Shown one piece after another: positions 1 through 9,114 of a stretch of 64,000 bases of DNA (positions are counted from its first letter, which is position 1; each line of letters begins with the position of its first letter). The stretch comes from Undibacterium umbellatum. GTDB lineage: Bacteria; Pseudomonadota; Gammaproteobacteria; Burkholderiales; Burkholderiaceae_D. A program made the position numbers and the translations under genes. The DNA lies in assembly GCF_014284125.1 (NCBI RefSeq), contig NZ_JACOFX010000001.1:186001-250000 (forward strand), written 5' to 3'. The notes beneath the pieces were generated by a model. That model was not told where the DNA came from and ran no database searches. It saw only the letters and a list, made by a program, of their open reading frames with translations.

Positions 1-509
1 TTACATTTAGTGCTGATTTTTCCAAGCGGTTTTCAGAAAGACTCGATGCCGAGCCGGTTATCTTGGCACCCACTGCCATGCAAAAAAACAATGGCCAGAA
101 TGATCAAGGTAGCCATAAAAAGCAGAAATTTCTGGGCACTTATGCAGCCGTAGCGAGCATGGCCGCAGCAGCAGTATTCGCCTTTGTCATGATCCCTCAA
201 ATTCAGTCTTTCCAAGCTTCACCTGATGCGGCGAGCCAAATTATTAGTAAAGCTCCAGTTGCAGGCAATGTGCAGTTGGCCAAGCACGCTGAGAAGCCAG
301 GGGTCAATACACTGGCAGTGAAGGAAGCTGTCACGCAATCCCCTCAAAGTATTGACGGTAGCGATAAAAAGCCAGTCGAAATTGATATGCTGCGTGATCC
401 GCGAATTGACAGCTATCTGTTGGCGCATCAACGTTTTTCCCCTGCCATCAATAACGGAGCGCAGTACGTTACGCACGCTAACGCCGTTTCATCTGCTTCG
501 GAAAAATAA
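1..509 (+). CDS. rseA: Anti-sigma-E factor RseA (5' truncated by window edge)
   Basis: Partial gene; the frame is open from base 3 and the start lies left of the window. RseA-family proteins are inner-membrane anti-sigma factors that hold sigma-E (RpoE) until envelope stress triggers their proteolysis. The visible part has the end of the cytoplasmic domain (DFSKRFSERLDAEP, a family-typical stretch), a basic segment, one membrane segment (FLGTYAAVASMAAAAVFAFV) and a periplasmic tail of about 100 residues ending in the family-typical DPRIDSYLLAHQRFSP. It is followed 2 nt later by rseB, its usual periplasmic partner. A TTG at 63 could be read as a start, but homology-like sequence continues upstream, so truncation is the better reading. 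Confidence 0.88.
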   Translation, partial: TFSADFSKRFSERLDAEPVILAPTAMQKNNGQNDQGSHKKQKFLGTYAAVASMAAAAVFAFVMIPQIQSFQASPDAASQIISKAPVAGNVQLAKHAEKPGVNTLAVKEAVTQSPQSIDGSDKKPVEIDMLRDPRIDSYLLAHQRFSPAINNGAQYVTHANAVSSASEK

Positions 510-511
510 AT

Positions 512-1528
512 ATGATGTGCGTATGGCGTTTTGACATCGTATTGGCTTGCATTACCTGCCTGCTGGGTTTGTTGTCACCAGCAATGGCGCAAGAGGCGAT
601 AGACGACAAGCGTGAAGTGCATAATATATTGCGCAAAATGCAAACTTCGGCACAAAGACTGAATTATTCAGGCACTTTTGTTTATCAACAGGCGAGTCAA
701 ATAAGGACTTCCAGAATTACTCACGTTCTCGATGGTAACAATGAGCTGGAAAAACTGGAAATCCTTGATGGGCAACCAAGAGAATACTTGCGAAAAAACG
801 AAGAAGTAACCTGCTACCTGCCTGAAAGCAAAACCTTGCAGGTAGAAAAAAATGCTACACAAGAAGTATTCCCGGCCTTGCTAACCTCAAATGCGCAATC
901 CCTCCCAGATTTTTACGCAATAAAAAAGGCTGAGCTGAGTCGCGTTGCTGGTATCGATTGTCAGACATATTCACTTGATCCACGGGATGGTTTCCGCTAT
1001 GGCTACCGTCTTTGCGTAGAAAAAAATTCTGGCTTGCTCTTGCGAGCGCAAACCGTTAATACCAAAAATGAAGTGATAGAACAAATTGCCTTCACTCAAT
1101 TGACTATTGGGGATATAGACAAGCAGAGAGTAAAACCTACTTTTCAAAATACTGCACAGTGGCAGGTTGAAAATTTGACGGTGCAATCCAATATTAACTC
1201 CGGTTGGGTTGTGAAGTCTCTGCCAGCCGGGTTCAAAAAAACCCGTGAAATGAAGCGACTGATTCCTGCTGCAGGAAATGCAAAAAATAGCGACGGTACA
1301 GCGATCAAATCACATCAGGTAGTGCAAATGATTTTCTCCGATGGCTTGGCGGCAATTTCTGTTTTTATAGAGCCGGACAGCGAAAACCGGACTGAAGGTA
1401 GTTTGCAGCAGGGCGCCATGACTATCATGGGCAAGCGTCATGCTGAATACTGGCTGACCGTTGTGGGCGAAGTACCTGCCAGCGCTATCCGTCAAGTAAT
1501 GAACTCAATTGAATTTAAACCTAAATAA
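512..1528 (+). CDS. rseB: Sigma-E regulatory protein RseB/MucB, periplasmic
   Basis: A 338-residue protein with a Sec signal peptide (hydrophobic core to about residue 24, then SPAMA-QEA). MucB/RseB proteins bind the periplasmic part of RseA, shield it from the site-1 protease, and are released by off-pathway lipopolysaccharide or porin signals. The N-terminal lipoprotein-carrier-like domain spans roughly residues 35-215 and the smaller C-terminal domain roughly 235-330. Two cysteines (CYLPES and the GIDCQTY/RLCVE region) are visible. It lies 2 nt after rseA and 12 nt before mucD, so all three are probably co-transcribed. Confidence 0.93.
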   Translation: MMCVWRFDIVLACITCLLGLLSPAMAQEAIDDKREVHNILRKMQTSAQRLNYSGTFVYQQASQIRTSRITHVLDGNNELEKLEILDGQPREYLRKNEEVTCYLPESKTLQVEKNATQEVFPALLTSNAQSLPDFYAIKKAELSRVAGIDCQTYSLDPRDGFRYGYRLCVEKNSGLLLRAQTVNTKNEVIEQIAFTQLTIGDIDKQRVKPTFQNTAQWQVENLTVQSNINSGWVVKSLPAGFKKTREMKRLIPAAGNAKNSDGTAIKSHQVVQMIFSDGLAAISVFIEPDSENRTEGSLQQGAMTIMGKRHAEYWLTVVGEVPASAIRQVMNSIEFKPK

Positions 1529-1540
1529 GCGAATGACACC

Positions 1541-3022
1541 ATGAAAGCGAATAGACTTTTTCCTTTTGAAAAAATTGCTTCCACCCTGGTCCTGAGTGCC
1601 TGTGTGGGTTTTATTGCGCCGACTGCAATCAATGCCAATCCTATGGCTGAAGCTGCAGCCACAATTGGTCTGCCTGATTTTACTGAGCTGGTTGAAAAAT
1701 CCGGGCCGGCAGTAGTGAATATCAGAACCACGGAAAGAATTCAGCAAAATCAAGGTGGTGGCAGTGCTGAGGATGAGCAGATGCAGGAATTTTTCCGCCG
1801 CTTCTTTGGCACACCTATGCCCATCCCAAAACAGCAGCCGACACCGAAAGGTCGTAAGGCACCTCAGCAGCAAGAAGAGGAAGTTTCACGGGGTGTGGGT
1901 TCAGGTTTCATTATTTCCCAGGATGGCTATGTATTGACGAATGCGCATGTGGTAGATGGCGCGTCCGAGGTCTATGTCAAACTGACCGATAAGCGTGAAT
2001 TCAAAGCCAAAGTTGTTGGTGCGGACCGCCGCACGGACATTGCAGTATTGAAAATTGATGGCAGCAAATTGCCGCGTGTGACAGTTGGCGATTCTGACAA
2101 AATCAAGGCAGGTGAATGGGTGATTGCCATTGGTTCACCGTTTGATCTCGACAATACTGTCACTGCAGGTATTATCTCGGCCAAAGCGCGCGATACTGGC
2201 GATTACCTGCCATTGATACAAACGGATGTGGCAGTCAACCCAGGTAACTCTGGCGGCCCGTTGATCAACATGCGTGGCGAAGTAATCGGTGTGAACTCGC
2301 AAATTTATAGCCGCTCAGGTGGCTATATGGGTATTTCATTCGCGATTCCGATTGACGAAGCCATGCGTGTTGTTGATCAGTTAAAGTCTTCAGGCAAGGT
2401 GGTACGAGGCTATCTGGGTGTAGAGCGCATCGATGTCCCAAAAGACGTTGCAGAAGGCCTGGGACTGGCAAAAGCGCAAGGGGCGCTGATACAGCGCGTG
2501 ATGCCAGGTTCTCCTGCTGAAAAAGCGGGTGTGGAAGTGGGTGACGTAATTCAAAAGGTTAACGGCACTGTGATTGATAAAGCGGTTGATTTGAACCGTG
2601 TTGTTGGTGACATTAAACCAGGCGGCAAAGCAACAGTGACCATCTGGCGTAAAGGTGGCGCCAAGGATATCGTCATTACTGTTGCTGAAGCTGATGCAGA
2701 AAAAAGCCCGGTAAAAACAGGAAAGCAAAAGCCTGAGCCATCTGCCAATGTATTTGGACTTTCTATTACGGATCTGACTGAAGTGCAGAAACGTGATGCC
2801 CGTGTCAGCGGTGGCGTGATACTGGAAAGCGCAGAAGGGGGCGCCGCACGTGCCGGACTGCAAGCTGGCGACATCATTACACGTATCTTTAACGCAGATA
2901 TCAAAGACGCCAAAGAGTTTGCTGCTGTCATGGCAAAAGTTGATCAAAAGAAACCTGTTTTGTTATTGGTCAAGCGTGGTGACGTCTCCAAATTCGTGGC
3001 AGTTCGTCCAACAAATCAATAA
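1541..3022 (+). CDS. mucD: Periplasmic serine endoprotease MucD (DegP/HtrA family)
   Basis: A 493-residue Do-like protease with an N-terminal signal peptide (to about residue 32). The catalytic triad is readable: His136 in TNAHVV, Asp166 in RRTDIAVL and Ser237 in GNSGGP. Two PDZ domains follow (about 275-365 and 400-490), the normal DegP/DegQ architecture and length. A Q/P-rich loop after the RRFFGTP motif corresponds to the LA loop. It degrades or chaperones misfolded envelope proteins; its position after rseA-rseB is the usual mucD arrangement, where it limits sigma-E activation. A strong hairpin terminator follows. Confidence 0.95.
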   Translation: MKANRLFPFEKIASTLVLSACVGFIAPTAINANPMAEAAATIGLPDFTELVEKSGPAVVNIRTTERIQQNQGGGSAEDEQMQEFFRRFFGTPMPIPKQQPTPKGRKAPQQQEEEVSRGVGSGFIISQDGYVLTNAHVVDGASEVYVKLTDKREFKAKVVGADRRTDIAVLKIDGSKLPRVTVGDSDKIKAGEWVIAIGSPFDLDNTVTAGIISAKARDTGDYLPLIQTDVAVNPGNSGGPLINMRGEVIGVNSQIYSRSGGYMGISFAIPIDEAMRVVDQLKSSGKVVRGYLGVERIDVPKDVAEGLGLAKAQGALIQRVMPGSPAEKAGVEVGDVIQKVNGTVIDKAVDLNRVVGDIKPGGKATVTIWRKGGAKDIVITVAEADAEKSPVKTGKQKPEPSANVFGLSITDLTEVQKRDARVSGGVILESAEGGAARAGLQAGDIITRIFNADIKDAKEFAAVMAKVDQKKPVLLLVKRGDVSKFVAVRPTNQ

Positions 3023-3041
3023 GTTTTTTAAGTGATGTGAA

Positions 3042-3070
3042 GGCCACCTGTTTTTCAGGTGGCCTTTTTT
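3042..3070 (+). terminator. Rho-independent terminator after mucD
   Basis: A 9-bp perfect stem (GGCCACCTG at 3042-3050 with CAGGTGGCC at 3056-3064), a TTTTT loop, then six T residues. It ends the rseA-rseB-mucD unit. Confidence 0.9.
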
Positions 3071-3073
3071 ACT

Positions 3074-3102
3074 TTGTTGCTCTGATATTAGCGACTTATA
3101 AT
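3074..3102 (+). promoter_or_regulatory. Candidate sigma-70 promoter for glutaredoxin-rnhB-methyltransferase unit
   Basis: TTGTTG at 3074-3079, a 17-nt spacer and a perfect TATAAT at 3097-3102, directly after the mucD terminator and about 55 nt before the glutaredoxin-like gene. It suggests that gene starts its own transcription unit. The assignment is by eye. Confidence 0.6.
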
Positions 3103-3157
3103 GCAGGCATAGAGAATGCACGCATGATGTTAGCGACCTCAACCACTTTAGGCAGGA

Positions 3158-3412
3158 ATGATGATTCAATTTACACTCTATTCACGCAGTTATTGTCACC
3201 TCTGTGACGATATGCTTGAACAACTGCAGGCCTATAGTCCTGAATATGGCTTTACCGTCAAGGTCACCGATATCGATCAGGATGACGAATTGTTAGCTCT
3301 ATACGATGAGCTTGTGCCAGTTTTGGTCGGCCAGAAAGAAGGGCAGAGCCAACAAAGAATTTGCCACTACTACCTTGACCCCGCAGCGCTGAAAGCTTTT
3401 TTTCATGCATGA
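3158..3412 (+). CDS. Glutaredoxin-like protein (DUF836 family)
   Basis: An 84-residue thioredoxin-fold protein with a redox Cys-x-x-Cys near the N terminus (Y12-C13-H-L-C16) and the cis-proline region as [11 protein letters not shown]836 glutaredoxin-like proteins are small cytoplasmic dithiol proteins whose substrates are mostly unknown. In Burkholderiales a member of this family commonly follows mucD. Either of two adjacent ATGs (3158, 3161) could be the start. The 3' end overlaps rnhB by 8 nt, implying translational coupling. Confidence 0.85.
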   Translation: MMIQFTLYSRSYCHLCDDMLEQLQAYSPEYGFTVKVTDIDQDDELLALYDELVPVLVGQKEGQSQQRICHYYLDPAALKAFFHA

Positions 3413-4010
3413 TCTGACACCTGGTTTATCTTTGTTTGACTATGAGAACGAAGTGATTTGTGGCGTCGATGAAGCGGGCAGGGGGCCATTGGCTGGCCCA
3501 GTCATCGCTGCAGCTGTGATCCTCGACCCAAATCGCCCGATTGCAGGTTTGCGCGATTCAAAAAAACTAAGTGAAGCAAAGCGTGAGCAACTGGCAATAG
3601 AGATCAAGGAAAATGCCCTGGCCTGGTGTATTGCCGAATGTTCAGAGCAGGAGATTGATGAGCTCAATATCCTGCAAGCCACCATGCTGGCTATGCGACG
3701 TGCCGTCGAAGGCTTGTCTGTCCAGCCTACACTGGCATTAATAGACGGAAATCGTTGCCCGGTCATGGCGATTGCTTCAGAAGCTATCGTCAAGGGTGAT
3801 GATAAGGTGGCGGCAATATCCGCAGCATCCATACTCGCAAAAACTGCACGCGATCATGTGTTGATGCAGTTACATGAAACTTATCCTCAATACGCGCTGG
3901 ATCAGCATAAGGGCTACCCTACAGCCTTGCACCTGGAACGCTTGCGTGAACATGGTGTATCACCCATACACAGAAAATCTTATGCACCTGTGAAAGCCTT
4001 ACTCAAATAA
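3405..4010 (+). CDS. rnhB: Ribonuclease HII
   Basis: A 201-residue type 2 RNase H, which cuts the RNA strand of RNA-DNA hybrids and starts removal of single ribonucleotides from DNA. The family signature is clear: [14 protein letters not shown] (Asp22-Glu23 bind metal), LIDGN and the [15 protein letters not shown] helix, ending with HKGYPT and HRKSYAPV. Length is normal. It overlaps the glutaredoxin-like gene by 8 nt, and the next gene begins at the base after its stop codon. In many relatives rnhB follows lpxB instead; here lpxB is 47 kb away (see findings). Confidence 0.96.
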   Translation: MHDLTPGLSLFDYENEVICGVDEAGRGPLAGPVIAAAVILDPNRPIAGLRDSKKLSEAKREQLAIEIKENALAWCIAECSEQEIDELNILQATMLAMRRAVEGLSVQPTLALIDGNRCPVMAIASEAIVKGDDKVAAISAASILAKTARDHVLMQLHETYPQYALDQHKGYPTALHLERLREHGVSPIHRKSYAPVKALLK

Positions 4011-4808
4011 ATGAAATCGATTACTTCCCGCGACAATCCCCTTTACAAGGAATTCAAGCATCTCGCCACAAGTTCGCAGGCAAGGCGCAAAGCCGGCCGT
4101 ACCTTGCTCGATGGTGTGCATCTGTGCGAAGCCTATTTTCAACATCTGGGCGCGCCAGAATATTGCATCGTTGCAGAAAGCAGCCTGTATCATACTGAGG
4201 TGGCCGTAGTGCTGGCGCAAAGTGAGGAACACCGGACGCAATGTATTTGCCTGCCGGACGCTTTGTACAAGACATTAAGCCAGGTTGAGCATGGGGTGGG
4301 TGTGATGTTCATCATTGCCACGCCTGCACCTGATTTCCCTGTAGCCCTGGCTGCATCTTCAGTAGTGTTGGATAATTTACAGGACCCCGGCAATCTTGGC
4401 TCCATCTTGCGAAGCGCAGCGGCTGCGGGCATACAAAATGTGTTTTGCAGTCCCGGCACCGCATTTGCCTGGTCACCCAAAGTCATGCGAGCTGGAATGG
4501 GCGCACATTTCTTGCTGAATATTTTTGAAAATGTCGATCTACCTGCATTGCTGAATAAAGCCACGATTCCAGTGCTGGCTACCAGTTCGCATACCAAACA
4601 GACCATTTATCAAAGTGATTTAAGCCAGGAAATAGTCTGGTTGTTTGGTCATGAAGGGCAGGGTGTTGCACCTGAATTGATGTCTTTGGCGACCAGTACA
4701 GTGACCATACCGCAACAGGCGGCGATAGAGTCACTGAATGTTGCTGCCAGTGCTGCCATCTGTTTTTTTGAGCAGGTGCGGCAGCAGTTAAACACGAGAG
4801 CTCAGTAA
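4011..4808 (+). CDS. SpoU/TrmH-family 2'-O-ribose RNA methyltransferase
   Basis: A 265-residue SPOUT-class methyltransferase. The N-terminal substrate-binding part ([15 protein letters not shown], then [17 protein letters not shown]) is followed by the knotted SAM-binding domain with the three family motifs: [23 protein letters not shown] and [16 protein letters not shown]. Members methylate ribose 2'-OH groups in rRNA or tRNA using S-adenosylmethionine; the exact target (for example G2251 of 23S rRNA as in RlmB) cannot be read from sequence. The start codon abuts the rnhB stop. The 3' end overlaps convergent ppsR by 7 nt. Confidence 0.9.
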   Translation: MKSITSRDNPLYKEFKHLATSSQARRKAGRTLLDGVHLCEAYFQHLGAPEYCIVAESSLYHTEVAVVLAQSEEHRTQCICLPDALYKTLSQVEHGVGVMFIIATPAPDFPVALAASSVVLDNLQDPGNLGSILRSAAAAGIQNVFCSPGTAFAWSPKVMRAGMGAHFLLNIFENVDLPALLNKATIPVLATSSHTKQTIYQSDLSQEIVWLFGHEGQGVAPELMSLATSTVTIPQQAAIESLNVAASAAICFFEQVRQQLNTRAQ

Positions 4809-5650
4809 ATCCGTACGTCAGACTTAATTTCCTGCAAAATCGTAGTCGAAATCTCTTCTATCGATTTTGCGGTTGATGACAGCCAGCGTATGCCTTCGCG
4901 CTTCATCATCAGTTCTGCCTCGTTGACTTCGTAGCGACAGTTTTCCAGTGAGGCATATTTGCTGCCGGGGCGACGCTCGTTACGAATTTCCGACAGGCGT
5001 TCTGGCGCGATGCTCAGTCCAAAAATCTTGCTTTTAAATTCAGGTAGAGCTGATGGCAACTTGCCACGTTCAAAATCATCAGGGATCAAAGGATAGTTTG
5101 CTGCCTTGATACCATATTGCATGGCCAGATACAGTGTGGTTGGGGTTTTGCCCGAGCGTGAAACACCGACCAATATCACATCTGCTGTCGATAAATTCTT
5201 GTTGGATTGGCCATCGTCATGCGCCAAAGAAAAATTGATGGCTTCTATCCTGTTTTTATACTCTTCAGAATCTGTAATATTGTGGCTACGCCCTATGGTA
5301 TGGGTGGATTTGACACCAAGCTCTTGCTCAAGTGGCGACACAAAGGTTTGTATCAAATCCATGTGCAAACCCCTGGACTTGAATACAACACCAGCCAGAT
5401 CAGTTTTAACCAGGGTAGAAAATACAATGGGACGATTGCCTTCTGCTGTATAGGCATCATTGATCTTGCGCACGGCTTCGTGGGCCTTTTCCAGCGTATC
5501 AATAAAGGGTAGGCGAATTTGCTTGAATTTGAGGTCAAATTGCGTCAAAACCGAATGTCCAAAAGTTTCTGCAGTGATGCCAGTGCCATCCGAGACGAAA
5601 AAGACGGTACGATTCGCTGCAGGCCGTGCTTGCTGGGGAGTATCTGACAT
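4802..5650 (-). CDS. ppsR: PEP synthase regulatory kinase/pyrophosphorylase
   Basis: A 282-residue DUF299-family protein (PSRP). These bifunctional enzymes inactivate PEP synthase by ADP-dependent threonine phosphorylation and reactivate it by phosphate-dependent dephosphorylation. The nucleotide-binding loop [15 protein letters not shown] is clear, as are the N-terminal [18 protein letters not shown] and the C-terminal [18 protein letters not shown] motifs. It is divergent from ppsA, its target, the usual pairing. The stop codon overlaps the convergent methyltransferase gene by 7 nt. Confidence 0.95.
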   Translation of the reverse strand: MSDTPQQARPAANRTVFFVSDGTGITAETFGHSVLTQFDLKFKQIRLPFIDTLEKAHEAVRKINDAYTAEGNRPIVFSTLVKTDLAGVVFKSRGLHMDLIQTFVSPLEQELGVKSTHTIGRSHNITDSEEYKNRIEAINFSLAHDDGQSNKNLSTADVILVGVSRSGKTPTTLYLAMQYGIKAANYPLIPDDFERGKLPSALPEFKSKIFGLSIAPERLSEIRNERRPGSKYASLENCRYEVNEAELMMKREGIRWLSSTAKSIEEISTTILQEIKSDVRIY

Positions 5651-5767
5651 GATAATTTTATATAAATAATGACAATAGACTGGACGGAATATATTTGTAC
5701 TCTTAGAAACAAAAAAGACTGCAAATTCTTATTCCGTTTGGATAAATCTTGCAGGACACAATGTAAA

Positions 5768-5782
5768 ATGCTGCAACAGCAT
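5768..5782. promoter_or_regulatory. Inverted repeat between ppsR and ppsA, possible operator
   Basis: A 15-bp perfect palindrome with a 3-nt centre (ATGCTG-CAA-CAGCAT), roughly midway in the 232-bp divergent region. It has no T-tract, so it looks more like a protein site than a terminator. No regulator can be named from sequence. Confidence 0.35.
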
Positions 5783-5882
5783 GTCAAGCGTAGCTCGCCT
5801 CAAGAATAACAAAAAAACAGCGGGATACGAAGCAGCACGGCATTAAACAGCAAAGATTTCTTACCATCAAAAAGAGGTTGTT

Positions 5883-8300
5883 ATGTCCAACGCAGCAATT
5901 ACCGAAGCAACTTATGTTGCCTCGTTTGAGCATTTACGCATGACGGATGTTGAATCCGTCGGCGGAAAAAATGCTTCTTTAGGCGAAATGATCAGCCAAC
6001 TGGCCACAGCTGGCGTCCGTGTTCCTGGTGGTTTTGCCACCACTGCTCAGGCTTTCCGTGATTTCCTGACGCATAGCATCGATGGCGGCTTGCCACTTGA
6101 AACCCGCATTGCCGACCGCCTTGAGAATCTTGACATTGACGATGTCAAGGAACTGGCAAGAGCCGGTGCAGATATCCGTCAATGGATCATAGATACACCG
6201 TTCCAGCCACGCTTGCTGATAGAGATAGAAGATTTCTACAACAAGCTGGTGTCTGACTCTACGGCTGAAATGTCATTCGCCGTGCGTTCTTCGGCGACGG
6301 CAGAAGATTTGCCAGATGCCTCTTTCGCCGGTCAGCAAGAAACTTTCTTGAATGTTGTCGGAATTGACAATATTCTGGAAGCAATGAAGCACGTATTTGC
6401 TTCACTGTATAACGACAGAGCTATTTCTTACCGAGTCCATAAAGGCTTTACCCATGCTGAAGTGGCATTGTCCGCTGGCGTGCAGCGTATGGTGCGTTCT
6501 GACCTGGGTGCTGCAGGCGTCATGTTCACGATAGATACAGAATCCGGTTTCAAGGACGTAGTCTTCATCACTTCCAGCTATGGCCTGGGCGAGACGGTGG
6601 TACAGGGTGCGGTCAACCCTGACGAATTCTATGTTCACAAACCTATGCTGGAACTGGGAAAATTGCCAGTAATACGTCGTAATATTGGCTCCAAACTCAT
6701 CAAGATGGAATTTACTGGTGAGGCCAAAGCTGGTCGCTCGGTCAAAACGGTGGATGTGCCCGTGGAATTGCGTAATCGCTATTCACTGAATGATACCGAA
6801 GTGGTGGAACTGGCCAAGTACGCGACCATCATCGAGAAGCATTATGGTCGCCCAATGGATATTGAATGGGGCAAGGATGGCCGTGATGGCAAGCTGTATA
6901 TCCTGCAAGCTCGCCCAGAGACTGTTAAATCCCAGCAAAAAGCGACCGATGCACAACAGCGCTTCAAACTCAAAGGCAGTGGCACGGTATTAGCCTCTGG
7001 CCGTGCGATCGGCCAAAAAATTGGTGCGGGCCGTGTGCGCGTTATTCATGACCCATCCGAGATGGAAAGAGTACAACCTGGCGACGTACTGGTTGCCGAC
7101 ATGACAGATCCCAACTGGGAACCCGTCATGAAGCGCGCTGCCGCCATCGTCACCAACCGTGGTGGTCGTACCTGCCATGCAGCGATCATCGCGCGTGAGT
7201 TGGGTGTTCCAGCCGTAGTGGGCTGTGAAGATGCTACTGACATGCTGAAGGACGGCACTCTGGTTACCGTGTCTTGTGCTGAAGGTGATGAAGGCAAGAT
7301 TTACGACGGTTTGCTGGAAACTGAGGTTACTGAAGAGCTGCGCGGCGAATTGCCGAAGTTGCCTTTAAAGATCATGCTCAATGTCGGCAATCCTCAACTG
7401 GCATTTGACTTCCAGTCGGTGCCGAATGAAGGTGTTGGCTTGGCACGTCTGGAATTCATCATCAACAATAATATTGGCGTGCATCCAAAAGCGATTCTGG
7501 AATACCCGAATATTGATGCTGACTTGAAAAAAGCGGTGGAATCTGTCGCCCGTGGTCACGCGTCTCCAAGAGCATTTTATGTCGACAAACTGGCAGAAGG
7601 TATTGCGACCATTGCTGCTGCATTCTGGCCAAAGAAAGTCATCGTCCGCTTGTCTGACTTCAAATCAAATGAATACAAGAAGCTCATAGGCGGATCCCGT
7701 TACGAACCGGATGAAGAAAATCCTATGCTGGGTTTCCGAGGTGCAGCGCGTTATCTTGCACCGGATTTTGCTGAGTCATTCGAAATGGAATGCCAGGCCA
7801 TGAAACGTGTACGTAATGAGATGGGCCTGACCAATGTAGAAATCATGGTGCCTTTCGTACGTACTTTGGGTCAGGCTGAAAAAGTCGTCAACCTGCTGGA
7901 AAAAAATGGGCTTAAACGTGGTGAGAACGGCTTGCGCCTGATCATGATGTGTGAAGTCCCATCGAATGCAATTCTGGCGGAAGAGTTCCTGCAATTCTTT
8001 GACGGTTTCTCTATAGGCTCCAATGACTTGACTCAGTTGACGCTGGGACTGGATCGCGATTCTGGTATGGAATTGCTGGCAGTGGATTTTGATGAACGTG
8101 ACCCGGCAGTACGGGCCTTGTTGTCTCGTGCCATCGCTGCTTGCCGCAAACTCAACAAGTATGTCGGCATTTGTGGTCAGGGACCGTCCGATCATCCTGA
8201 CTTTGCTGAATGGTTGATGAAGGAGGGAATAGAATCGATTTCCCTGAACCCTGATTCAGTGATTGATACCTGGCAGAAATTGGCGGCAGTCGGAAAATAA
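5883..8300 (+). CDS. ppsA: Phosphoenolpyruvate synthase
   Basis: An 805-residue enzyme that converts pyruvate and ATP to PEP, AMP and phosphate, the entry to gluconeogenesis. Domains in order: N-terminal ATP/pyruvate-binding domain (about 10-350, with [20 protein letters not shown]), the swivelling phosphohistidine domain with [14 protein letters not shown] (His432 is the phosphorylated residue), and the C-terminal PEP-binding barrel (about 480-800) with [11 protein letters not shown] and [13 protein letters not shown]. Full length. AGAGG precedes the ATG. Activity is expected to be controlled by the divergent ppsR product. Confidence 0.97.
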   Translation: MSNAAITEATYVASFEHLRMTDVESVGGKNASLGEMISQLATAGVRVPGGFATTAQAFRDFLTHSIDGGLPLETRIADRLENLDIDDVKELARAGADIRQWIIDTPFQPRLLIEIEDFYNKLVSDSTAEMSFAVRSSATAEDLPDASFAGQQETFLNVVGIDNILEAMKHVFASLYNDRAISYRVHKGFTHAEVALSAGVQRMVRSDLGAAGVMFTIDTESGFKDVVFITSSYGLGETVVQGAVNPDEFYVHKPMLELGKLPVIRRNIGSKLIKMEFTGEAKAGRSVKTVDVPVELRNRYSLNDTEVVELAKYATIIEKHYGRPMDIEWGKDGRDGKLYILQARPETVKSQQKATDAQQRFKLKGSGTVLASGRAIGQKIGAGRVRVIHDPSEMERVQPGDVLVADMTDPNWEPVMKRAAAIVTNRGGRTCHAAIIARELGVPAVVGCEDATDMLKDGTLVTVSCAEGDEGKIYDGLLETEVTEELRGELPKLPLKIMLNVGNPQLAFDFQSVPNEGVGLARLEFIINNNIGVHPKAILEYPNIDADLKKAVESVARGHASPRAFYVDKLAEGIATIAAAFWPKKVIVRLSDFKSNEYKKLIGGSRYEPDEENPMLGFRGAARYLAPDFAESFEMECQAMKRVRNEMGLTNVEIMVPFVRTLGQAEKVVNLLEKNGLKRGENGLRLIMMCEVPSNAILAEEFLQFFDGFSIGSNDLTQLTLGLDRDSGMELLAVDFDERDPAVRALLSRAIAACRKLNKYVGICGQGPSDHPDFAEWLMKEGIESISLNPDSVIDTWQKLAAVGK

Positions 8301-8324
8301 GTAGTCTGAATTAAAATATAAAAG

Positions 8325-8357
8325 CGGGAACTCCTTGTATAAGGGTTCCCGTTTTTT
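8325..8357 (+). terminator. Rho-independent terminator after ppsA
   Basis: Stem CGGGAAC (8325-8331) with GTTCCCG (8345-8351), extended inside by CCTT/AAGG around one bulged base, then six T residues. Confidence 0.85.
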
Positions 8358-8479
8358 CTTGTTGGTGCGTTGCAACATAAATCGAATGTGACCCCTTGTA
8401 TTTTTTAAAATTAGGACTAGACTACCGATGTCGAAACTTAAGAAAAAGAAAATCAATACTTCAACAAAATTCTTGGAAA

Positions 8480-8516
8480 AGCCCTCATTACCACATCAGG
8501 TAACGGGGGCTTTTTT
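8480..8516 (+). terminator. Second terminator downstream of ppsA
   Basis: A 13-bp stem with one mismatch and one G-T pair (8480-8492 with 8499-8511), loop ACATCA, then TTTTTT at 8511-8516. The ppsA transcript already has a terminator 120 nt upstream, so this one may end a separate short transcript. Confidence 0.75.
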
Positions 8517-8624
8517 GTGGGTAAAATTCTATGATAATTACCGATGAAAAATATAAGTTTGTCGTAGAGAATGATAATGTAGCAGTGTTGATCAGTACAA
8601 AAATTCAATAAGGAGAATAAAAAA

Positions 8625-9059
8625 ATGAGCGGATGGATGATGTGGATGATACTAGCTGGTCTGGTCATCATATTTGAATTGTTCACGGGTACGTTTTACT
8701 TGCTGATGATTTCAATTGGCCTGGTGGCAGGTGCTTTGGCTGCTGTTTTTCAATTGGGTCCAGAGAGTCAAATGATCGTTGCTGCAGTTGTTGGCTCACT
8801 CGCAACCCTGGCTTTGCACAAAAGTAAATATGGCTGGAAAGAAAATGCAAATGTTGCCCGCGATCCTAATGTGAATATGGATATAGGCCAGACCTTGCAA
8901 GTCAATGAATGGAAGGATTTGGGCAATGGCACGTTTTCTGCAAGAACCATGTATCGCGGTGCCATGTGGGATGTTGAATTACAGCACTCGGCAGGCTATC
9001 CCGGTGCTTATGTCATTGAAGAAATACAAGGTAGCCGGTTGATAGTCAAACCTTCATAG
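8625..9059 (+). CDS. NfeD family membrane protein
   Basis: A 144-residue short-form NfeD protein: two membrane segments in the first 65 residues (MMWMILAGLVIIFELFTGTF and LMISIGLVAGALAAV...), then a C-terminal OB-fold domain (about 80-143, with MDIGQTLQVNEW and RTMYRGAMWDVEL). NfeD proteins are encoded next to SPFH proteins and are thought to act with them in membrane organisation or quality control; this short form lacks the serine-protease domain of long NfeD. Start fixed by AAGGAG 10 nt upstream. The SPFH gene follows after 55 nt. Confidence 0.9.
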   Translation: MSGWMMWMILAGLVIIFELFTGTFYLLMISIGLVAGALAAVFQLGPESQMIVAAVVGSLATLALHKSKYGWKENANVARDPNVNMDIGQTLQVNEWKDLGNGTFSARTMYRGAMWDVELQHSAGYPGAYVIEEIQGSRLIVKPS

Positions 9060-9114
9060 TAGTAAAAAATTAATATAAATATAAAACAGTCTGAATAACA
9101 ATAAAGGTAAGCAT

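Larger units (their letters stand above)
8301..8624. other. Intergenic region with two terminators and a possible short transcript
   Basis: 324 bp between ppsA and the NfeD gene. It holds the ppsA terminator, a second independent terminator (8480-8516), a lysine-rich 39-codon frame (8428-8547) that runs through the second terminator, and a 26-codon frame (8531-8611, M-I-I-T-D-E-K...). Neither short frame has a convincing ribosome binding site, and I do not call either as a gene. Confidence 0.5.

Noticed and set aside
8531-8611. A 26-codon frame just before the NfeD gene
   Set aside because: There is no Shine-Dalgarno in front and it overlaps the previous short frame; the region is better read as untranslated leader of the NfeD/SPFH transcript.
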